Below, one piece after another: positions 6,303 through 11,450 of a stretch of DNA of 11,450 nucleotides. Positions within the stretch are counted from its first letter, which is position 1, and each line of letters starts with the position of its first letter. Under the pieces are notes generated by a model, which was not told the DNA's origin, did not search any database, and was given only the letters and a program-made list of their open reading frames with translations. Location: assembly GCA_002327885.1 (NCBI GenBank), contig DCUS01000181.1, forward strand, positions 32,828 to 44,277, read 5' to 3'. Source of the DNA: Syntrophaceae bacterium UBA2208. GTDB lineage: Bacteria; Desulfobacterota; BSN033; UBA1163. Made by a program: the position numbers and the translations under genes.

Positions 6303-7757
6303 ATGGTTTTAGAGCTCAAACAATCGCCCAAACAAATTCAACAATTGGTCATCACACCGCAGCTTCAGCAGGCGATTCGGCTTCTCCAATTAACACGCCT
6401 TGAGCTGGTCGATATGATCAGTCAGGAGATGAAGGAGAACCCCCTTCTGGAAGAGGTGGAAGAGGAGAAAGAGCTTGCAGAAGGTGAAGCCACTGCACCC
6501 GAACGTGAGGAGATCGAAACTCCAACGGAACCCGAGCGTACCCCGGAGGTACAGGGAAATGGGGAAGGGACAGATGAATTTGATTGGGAAAACTATTTAG
6601 AAAATAGCAACCTCATTCCCTTTCAAAGGCAATCCTACGAGGATGGGGATGAGAGACCTTCTTTCGAAAATTTTCTCGCCAAGAGAACCACGCTTGTGGA
6701 TCATCTTCAATGGCAACTCCAGCTCTCACGTTTGACAGAAGAAGAGCAGGAAGTGGGCAAATGGATCATTGGGAACCTGGATGAAGATGGATATCTGAAG
6801 ATCTCTTTGGAGGATATTTGTTCGGAGACCAATCTTCCCTCAGAGAAAGTGGAGAGAGTTTTGGGGAAAATCCAGCAATTCGACCCGGTGGGAATCGCTG
6901 CACGAGATTTGAAAGAATGTCTCCTCATCCAACTGGGGCAGATCACCCCACGGGACACTCTCGCAGAAAGGATTGTTTCCGAGCACCTCTCTCTATTGAA
7001 AAATAGAAATTTTCCGGCGATTGCCAAACGGTTAGGGGTGTCTCTGGAACGAGTGAATCGCTCCGCTCATCTCATTTCAAAATTGGACCCCAAGCCCGGA
7101 AGGGCCTTTGGAGGGGAGGTGATCCAAGAAATCATCCCGGATGTTTATGTTTATAAGGTCGAGGGAGATTATGTCATCTATCTCAATGATGAAGGGGTCC
7201 CAAGACTCAGGGTCACTTCCCTTTATCGAGATATTCTCAACGGGAGTCATTTCACCCCCGAAGGGGATCGAAGGTATATTCAGGATAAGATTCGATCCGC
7301 TCTCTGGCTGATTCGCAGTATTCATCAACGCCAAAGGACCATTTACAAAGTGACGAAAAGCATCATAAAATTTCAAAGAGAATTTTTAGATAAGGGAATC
7401 CAGTTTCTGAAACCCTTGGTCCTGCGTGATGTGGCGGAGGATATCCAGATGCACGAATCTACCATCAGCCGAGTTACCCACAACAAATATGTCCATACTC
7501 CTCAGGGAATTTATGAATTAAAATTCTTCTTCAACGCGGGGATCACCTCGACCCAAGGGGAGACCATGGCTTCGGAAAGCGTCAAGAATCTTGTTCGGGA
7601 GATCATTGCCAAAGAGGACCCGAGAAAACCTTATAGCGATGAGAGGCTCGTTCAGATCCTCCAGGAGATGAACATCCGTATCGCCCGCAGAACAGTTTCG
7701 AAGTATCGTGAGATGATGAAAATTCTTTCCTCGAACGAGCGGAGAAAGATTGTTTAA
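6303..7757 (+). CDS. rpoN: RNA polymerase sigma-54 factor
   Basis: Sigma-54 directs RNA polymerase to -24/-12 promoters and needs an AAA+ enhancer-binding activator to open DNA. The protein is 484 residues and complete. Region I (about 1-50) is Gln/Leu-rich with the typical QQLVITPQLQQAIRLLQL and ENPLLEE. Region II (about 50-105) is acidic and variable. The core-binding domain follows, with LDEDGYL and FDPVGIAARDLKECLLIQL. A helix-turn-helix near 373-392 includes HESTISRVTHNKY. The RpoN box ARRTVSKYR is at 461-469. It starts 10 bases after lptB, so it is probably cotranscribed with it. A good sigma-54 promoter lies at the head of this same gene string, suggesting autoregulation. Confidence 0.98.
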   Translation: MVLELKQSPKQIQQLVITPQLQQAIRLLQLTRLELVDMISQEMKENPLLEEVEEEKELAEGEATAPEREEIETPTEPERTPEVQGNGEGTDEFDWENYLENSNLIPFQRQSYEDGDERPSFENFLAKRTTLVDHLQWQLQLSRLTEEEQEVGKWIIGNLDEDGYLKISLEDICSETNLPSEKVERVLGKIQQFDPVGIAARDLKECLLIQLGQITPRDTLAERIVSEHLSLLKNRNFPAIAKRLGVSLERVNRSAHLISKLDPKPGRAFGGEVIQEIIPDVYVYKVEGDYVIYLNDEGVPRLRVTSLYRDILNGSHFTPEGDRRYIQDKIRSALWLIRSIHQRQRTIYKVTKSIIKFQREFLDKGIQFLKPLVLRDVAEDIQMHESTISRVTHNKYVHTPQGIYELKFFFNAGITSTQGETMASESVKNLVREIIAKEDPRKPYSDERLVQILQEMNIRIARRTVSKYREMMKILSSNERRKIV

Positions 7758-7770
7758 TTGAATAAGCTAT

Positions 7771-7803
7771 TTGTCTTGGCATAGCGGAAAATCCATTTAA
7801 CTT
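7771..7803 (+). promoter_or_regulatory. Weak possible promoter for hpf
   Basis: The 63-base rpoN-hpf gap is the longest in the second half of the cluster and AT-rich. It contains TTGGCA (7776-7781), a possible -35, followed 16 bases later by the poor -10 match TAACTT (7798-7803). An independent promoter for a hibernation factor would make physiological sense, but the sequence support is slight. Confidence 0.15.
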
Positions 7804-7820
7804 AGAAAAGGAGATGATTC

Positions 7821-8366
7821 ATGCAGGTGGCGGTGACATTCCGACATATGGAGACCGATGAAGGGGTCAAGGCTTATGTCAAAGAGAAGGTGGAAAAGTT
7901 ACAAAAATATATTGAGAACCCAAGGGAGGTCCACGTCGTTCTGGCGGCAGAGAAATTCCGGCATATTGCAGAAGTGACTATCGTTGGGAATGGGGGAGCT
8001 TTCAATAGCCAGGGGAGAGACAGCGATCTCTATGCCGCCATCGATCAGAGTGTGGAGAAGATGGAACGTCAGATCCGCGAACGGAGGGACAAGGTCAGGC
8101 GGAAAAGGTCTAATCCTGCATCCTTAAAGACATCCCTCCAAGGAGGGGAAGAGACCCGTGAGGAGAAAGAAGAGGAGGGGCCTCTCGCCCTGATCCGGAG
8201 AAAGTCTATTCTCGCCAAGCCCATGTCTCTTGAGGAGGCTATTTCTCAATTGAGTTTTTCGAAAAAAGAATTTTTGATATTTATGAATTCGGATTCTGGG
8301 CAGATGAATGTAGTCACTCGATCCAAAGACGGAGGGTTTGAGTGGGTGGAGCCTCATTCCAAGTAG
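7821..8366 (+). CDS. hpf: Long-form ribosome hibernation promoting factor
   Basis: Binds the 30S decoding region when growth slows and, in its long form, dimerises ribosomes into inactive 100S particles. The 181 residues divide into an N-terminal S30AE/RaiA domain (about 1-95: MQVAVTFRHMETDEGVKAYV, then EVHVVLAAEKFRHIAEVTI and SDLYAAIDQSVEKMERQI), a charged linker (about 95-130) and a C-terminal dimerisation domain (KPMSLEEAISQL, FLIFMNSDSGQMNVVTRSKDGGFEWVEP). The presence of that tail separates it from short HPF and YfiA. The AAAAGGAG ribosome site (7806-7813) sits seven bases before ATG. Proximity to rpoN and ptsN is conserved in many proteobacteria. Confidence 0.95.
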   Translation: MQVAVTFRHMETDEGVKAYVKEKVEKLQKYIENPREVHVVLAAEKFRHIAEVTIVGNGGAFNSQGRDSDLYAAIDQSVEKMERQIRERRDKVRRKRSNPASLKTSLQGGEETREEKEEEGPLALIRRKSILAKPMSLEEAISQLSFSKKEFLIFMNSDSGQMNVVTRSKDGGFEWVEPHSK

Positions 8367-8384
8367 GAAATCGCTCCAGAGGCA

Positions 8385-8849
8385 ATGATGAAGATCATGG
8401 ATTATCTGGATGAGGAAAGGGTGATGGCGAACCTGCAGGGCGTGGATAAGGCCTCCATTCTAAGAGAGTTGGCCGGTGTTCTGGTGAGTCCCTGCAAGGC
8501 TGCCTCTGTGGACGAGTTGCTCCAAGTTCTTCTCGACCGGGAGAAACTTGGATCGACGGGAATTGGAGAGGGCATTGCTATCCCTCACGGTCGATTGAAA
8601 AAGATAAAAAATTTTTTCATCTCTTTTGGCCGTTCGGTTAAGGGAGTGGATTTTGATTCCATTGATCGAAAACCCAGCCAGCTTTTCTTTTTGGTCATAG
8701 CCCCAGAAAATTCGGCAGTGGATAATCTGAAACTTCTGAGTCGTATTGTCACGCTTTTGAAAGAGCCTTCTTTTAAAAAGAGATTGATCGGGGCTCCCTC
8801 CCGTCAGGAACTTTTCAAAGTTATTTCCGAGGAGGACGAGAAATATTAA
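8385..8849 (+). CDS. ptsN: Nitrogen-regulatory PTS protein EIIA-Ntr
   Basis: A cytosolic phosphoacceptor of the regulatory (non-transport) phosphotransferase chain. In other bacteria its phosphorylation state controls potassium transport, carbon/nitrogen balance and stress responses. The 154-residue product is a single PTS EIIA type-2 domain. The signature LGSTGIGEGIAIPHGR carries the phosphorylatable His68, and AVDNLKLLSRIVTLLK is typical of the second half. No EIIB or EIIC domain is fused. The start is slightly uncertain: ATG 8385, ATG 8388 and ATG 8397 are all in frame, and AGAGG (8378-8382) best suits 8388. It sits between hpf and hprK, three bases before the latter. Confidence 0.96.
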   Translation: MMKIMDYLDEERVMANLQGVDKASILRELAGVLVSPCKAASVDELLQVLLDREKLGSTGIGEGIAIPHGRLKKIKNFFISFGRSVKGVDFDSIDRKPSQLFFLVIAPENSAVDNLKLLSRIVTLLKEPSFKKRLIGAPSRQELFKVISEEDEKY

Positions 8850-8852
8850 ACG

Positions 8853-9821
8853 ATGAATCACCTCATCGTACAGGAATTAGAGCAGAGTCAGGAACATCAT
8901 CTGGGACTGACCCTGATGGCCGGGCGAAAAGGGCTTAGGAAAAAAATCACCCATTCCCAAGTCCAAAAGATGGGGTTGGCGCTGACCGGTTTTACCCAAT
9001 TCGTGAATCCGGAACGCCTTCAAATCATCGGCAATACGGAAATGGCCTATTTTAAAACGCTGATTCCGGAAACGCAAGAGAAGGTGGTCCGCCAAATCTG
9101 TAGTCTTCCATTGTCTTGTTTAGTGATCACTCGGGGGTTGGAAGTCCCTGAACTCCTTCTTCGAGAAGGCGACGAAAAGGGAATTCCCGTGTTTCGGACC
9201 AATCTTCGGTCCTTCGATTTTATTGAGAAGATCACGAAATTCTTAGAAGAGAAACTCGCTTCGACCAGTAGCCTTCATGGTGTGCTCATGGATGTTTTTG
9301 GTGTGGGCGTCCTCCTCCTCGGGAAGAGCGGGATCGGAAAAAGCGAATGCGCATTAGATCTTATTCTTCGGGGACATCGGTTGGTGGCGGACGATATGGT
9401 TCATATTCAGAAACGATCTCCTTCATTTGTGTTCGGAAGTGGTTTCGAAGTCATCCAGCACCATATGGAGATCCGGGGATTGGGAATCATCAACATTCGT
9501 AGCCTTTTCGGTGTGGAGGCCATCCGTGAACGGAAGAAGATTGAACTCATTTTGGAATTGATGGAATGGGATGCTCACCGGGAATATGACCGTTTGGGTT
9601 TTGAGGAAGAGAAATTTTCCATCCTGGGTGTCGAACTTCCCATGCTGAGAATCCCTGTCACACCGGCTCGGAATTTGACAACGATCATCGAAGTCGCTGT
9701 CCGAAATCACCTTTTGAAAGTGATGGGGTATGATTCGGCACTGGAGTTTGAGAAAAAACTTCTTCATAAAATGGAAGAAAGAGGGGGAACTACAGTTGAG
9801 ATTGAGGGCGAAGTGGAGTGA
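8853..9821 (+). CDS. hprK: HPr kinase/phosphorylase
   Basis: Phosphorylates HPr on Ser46 with ATP or pyrophosphate and reverses the reaction by phosphorolysis, linking energy state to PTS output. The N-terminal HprK_N domain (about 1-130) precedes the catalytic domain. That domain has conserved His142 in SLHGVLMD, Walker A GKSGIGKS (157-164), RGHRLVADD and the family signature MEIRGLGIINI, then YDRLGFEEEK and IPVTPARNLTTIIEVA. At 322 residues it is full length. The likely substrate, the HPr at the end of this window, keeps Ser46. The hprK stop overlaps the rapZ start, so the two are translationally coupled. Confidence 0.97.
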   Translation: MNHLIVQELEQSQEHHLGLTLMAGRKGLRKKITHSQVQKMGLALTGFTQFVNPERLQIIGNTEMAYFKTLIPETQEKVVRQICSLPLSCLVITRGLEVPELLLREGDEKGIPVFRTNLRSFDFIEKITKFLEEKLASTSSLHGVLMDVFGVGVLLLGKSGIGKSECALDLILRGHRLVADDMVHIQKRSPSFVFGSGFEVIQHHMEIRGLGIINIRSLFGVEAIRERKKIELILELMEWDAHREYDRLGFEEEKFSILGVELPMLRIPVTPARNLTTIIEVAVRNHLLKVMGYDSALEFEKKLLHKMEERGGTTVEIEGEVE

Positions 9822-10744
9822 AGAACATACGGGTGATTCTCATCAGCGGACTTTCTGGGTCGGGGAAAACAACGGCCATTAAGGCGTTAGAGGATATTGG
9901 ATTTTATTGCGTCGATAACCTTCCCATCCTCCTTTTACCTAAATTCATCGAACTTTTTGAGCAATCAGGGGGAAAGATCTCCAAGGTGGCTGTGGTAGAG
10001 GACATCCGGGGAGAAGCCTCCTATCCTTCTCCCGTTGAGTTTGGGGAGGCGGAAGAGGAAAAAGGTTTTTTAAAGGATTCGAGAGAGATTATTCAACAAC
10101 TGAAACGAGATGGGTGTCCGATCGAAATCCTCTTCTTGGAGTCCTCCGATCCGGTTTTGATGAGGCGTTTCAGCGAAACTCGCCGGCAGCATCCTTTAGC
10201 CGTGGGTGGGTCTATTCGAGAGGGGCTCCGTTTGGAACGAGAACGACTTCAAGGGATTCGAGATATGGCCAATCAAGTGATTGATACGTCCCAGTTAAAT
10301 GTCCATCAACTGAAGGAGAAAATCCAACAATATGCTCAGGAGGATCGGGGTTCAAGCCACATGACGGTCGCTCTCCTTTCCTTCGGATATAGTTTTGGCA
10401 TTCCTTTTGAGGCAGACCTTTTGATGGATGTCCGGTTTTTACCCAATCCTTATTTTGTTGAGGAGCTGAAGCGATTGAAAGGGGATCATTTAAGGGTTGC
10501 GGAATATGTCCTCCAGTTTGAAGAGACCAAAGCCTTTCTGCAACATGTTCAAGAATTCATTCGTTTTCTTCTCCCTCTCTATGAACGGGAGAGAAGAACC
10601 CATTTGACCATTGCCGTGGGGTGTACCGGCGGGAGACATCGATCCATTGTCATTGTAAACCGATTGGCAGAGGTGCTGCGAGACGAATTGGCAAAGAGAG
10701 GAATCTTTCTGTCAGTTAAACACCGCGATGCGGAGAAGGGATGA
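9818..10744 (+). CDS. rapZ: RNase adapter / nucleotide-binding protein RapZ (YvcJ family)
   Basis: A P-loop protein. In enterobacteria RapZ binds small RNAs and steers RNase E to GlmZ; in Bacillus the orthologue YvcJ binds and hydrolyses nucleotides. The role here is therefore inferred only by family. Walker A is GLSGSGKT (11-18), followed by GFYCVDNLP. The middle has ILFLESSDPVLMRRFSETRRQHPL. The C-terminal domain ends with VGCTGGRHRSIVIVNRLAEVL, the family hallmark. It is 308 residues, longer than the usual 285 or so, because of an acidic insertion at about residues 66-83. GTG 9818 overlaps the hprK stop (GTGA) with GAGGG nine bases upstream. The stop overlaps the next start (ATGA). Confidence 0.95.
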   Translation: MKNIRVILISGLSGSGKTTAIKALEDIGFYCVDNLPILLLPKFIELFEQSGGKISKVAVVEDIRGEASYPSPVEFGEAEEEKGFLKDSREIIQQLKRDGCPIEILFLESSDPVLMRRFSETRRQHPLAVGGSIREGLRLERERLQGIRDMANQVIDTSQLNVHQLKEKIQQYAQEDRGSSHMTVALLSFGYSFGIPFEADLLMDVRFLPNPYFVEELKRLKGDHLRVAEYVLQFEETKAFLQHVQEFIRFLLPLYERERRTHLTIAVGCTGGRHRSIVIVNRLAEVLRDELAKRGIFLSVKHRDAEKG

Positions 10745-11181
10745 AAAAAGAGATGGTGGGGGTTGTTGTGGTGACACATTGCCACTTGGCCGAGGAGATG
10801 ATCTCTGCGGCTCGGTTAGTGGTGGGGGAGGAGTTGAAACAGTTTCAACCTGTTTCCATCGATCCGAAGGAAAGTTCCGAAGAGATACGGGAAAAGATCA
10901 TCGCAGCCATTCGGAAAGTGGATGGCGGGCAAGGGGTGCTCATCCTGACGGATATGTACGGAGGGACTCCATCCAATATCAGTCTCTCCTTTTTGGAGGA
11001 GAGGAGGATCGAAGTCATCACGGGGGTCAACCTCCCCATGCTTTTGAAATTAGCGACCTATCAGAATGATATGGGACTGGAAGCCCTGGCCGCTTTCATC
11101 ACAGATTATGGTCAGAGGAATATCAACCTGGCCAGCGAGGTGTTAAAAAAAAGGGTGGATAAGAAGAAGAATCCATCATAG
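10741..11181 (+). CDS. Mannose-family PTS EIIA domain protein
   Basis: A stand-alone 146-residue EIIA of the mannose (PTS-EIIA type-4) family, which accepts phosphate from HPr. The N-terminal GVVVVTHCHLAEEM holds the likely phosphorylated His13 after a hydrophobic strand, as in E. coli ManX. LILTDMYGGTPSN carries the active-site Asp71 and the conserved glycine turn. The residue after the active His is Cys rather than the common Gly. No EIIB, EIIC or EIID follows in the visible sequence, so a regulatory role is more likely than sugar uptake, as inferred for the same gene in related clusters. The C-terminus is Lys-rich. ATG 10741 overlaps the rapZ stop and has GGAGAAGGG just upstream. Confidence 0.92.
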   Translation: MKKEMVGVVVVTHCHLAEEMISAARLVVGEELKQFQPVSIDPKESSEEIREKIIAAIRKVDGGQGVLILTDMYGGTPSNISLSFLEERRIEVITGVNLPMLLKLATYQNDMGLEALAAFITDYGQRNINLASEVLKKRVDKKKNPS

Positions 11182-11216
11182 ATCGTTGAAAGGGATTTGG
11201 AAATTTAAGCGTCGGA

Positions 11217-11450
11217 ATGGAAATACAGACCTTTACCATTCGAAATCGGTTAGGACTCCATGCGCGGGCGGCGGCTCTTTTGGTTAAAACAGCCAACCGT
11301 TTTGTTTCAGAGGTTATCATCGAGAAGGATGGTTTGGAGGTCAATGGGAAATCCATTATGGGAATTCTGATGTTAGCGGCCTCAAAGGGGTCAAAAATTA
11401 CGTTGAAAACAGAGGGAAGAGACTCGGTCCAAGCGTTGAAGGCCTTGGGG
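11217..11450 (+). CDS. ptsH: Phosphocarrier protein HPr (3' end cut by window)
   Basis: HPr relays phosphate from enzyme I to the EIIA proteins. The first 78 codons are visible, with no stop; the family is about 85-90 residues, so only the last few residues are missing. The protein opens MEIQTFTIRNRLGLHAR. The phosphorylatable His15 is present. Ser46, the HPr-kinase target, lies in NGKSIMGILMLAA. Both regulatory sites are thus intact, matching hprK in the same cluster. Residue 18 is Ala where most HPr proteins have Pro (HARAA rather than HARPA). ATG 11217 is the only workable start, since an in-frame stop lies at 11187-11189; its ribosome site is weak. Enzyme I (ptsI) would be expected just beyond the window. 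Confidence 0.95.
   Translation, partial: MEIQTFTIRNRLGLHARAAALLVKTANRFVSEVIIEKDGLEVNGKSIMGILMLAASKGSKITLKTEGRDSVQALKALG

Noticed and set aside
7776..7791. TTGGCATAG upstream of hpf resembling a sigma-54 -24 element
   Set aside because: The GC of the -12 element should fall at 7790-7791, where the sequence is AA, so the essential -12 motif is missing.
1..11450. CRISPR arrays, tRNA/rRNA genes, insertion sequences, phage or defence genes
   Set aside because: No regularly spaced repeats, no tRNA cloverleaf, no transposase or integrase motifs, and the gaps between genes are too short to hold such elements. The region is core housekeeping and regulatory sequence.

Overview
The window reads as a single, densely packed, entirely plus-strand gene cluster from a Gram-negative bacterium. 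The best fit is a deltaproteobacterial (Desulfobacterota-type) lineage. The reasons are the LptC-LptA-LptB lipopolysaccharide export genes joined to rpoN, hpf, ptsN, hprK, rapZ, a mannose-family EIIA and HPr, which is an order typical of that group; an archaeal-type phosphoglycerate-mutase/ThrB-like protein; and an HPr kinase in an LPS-containing organism. Nothing in the sequence fixes genus or species. Base composition looks even throughout and I see no sign of recent transfer.

Layout. Positions 1-157 are non-coding and hold a well-matched sigma-54 promoter (71-87), a weaker sigma-70-type promoter (107-133) and a 16-bp perfect palindrome (27-42). Then come an ApgM/ThrB-like metalloenzyme (158-1396), CTP synthase pyrG (TTG start, 1415-3118), arabinose-5-phosphate isomerase kdsD (3172-4140), a 130-base gap with an inverted repeat, lptC and lptA (overlapping stop/start), a 76-base gap with a perfect 11-bp inverted repeat, lptB (5507-6292), rpoN (6303-7757), long-form hpf (7821-8366), ptsN (8385-8849), hprK (8853-9821), rapZ (GTG start overlapping hprK), a mannose-type EIIA (overlapping rapZ), and the 5' part of ptsH/HPr, cut by the window end.

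How the genes fit together. PyrG makes CTP, which is needed to activate Kdo. KdsD makes the Kdo precursor arabinose 5-phosphate. LptC, LptA and LptB are parts of the bridge and motor that carry LPS to the outer membrane. RpoN is sigma-54. The second half is a regulatory phosphotransferase branch (EIIA-Ntr, EIIA-Man, HPr, HPr kinase, RapZ) without any sugar permease in view, plus a ribosome hibernation factor. The most interesting point is that a sigma-54 promoter appears to head a cluster that encodes sigma-54 itself, which suggests a feedback loop.

I did not find an undescribed system. The genes are recognisable, intact members of known families. The second-look items are regulatory DNA, the missing kdsA/kdsC genes, and small protein departures such as a RapZ insertion and an HPr with Ala at position 18.
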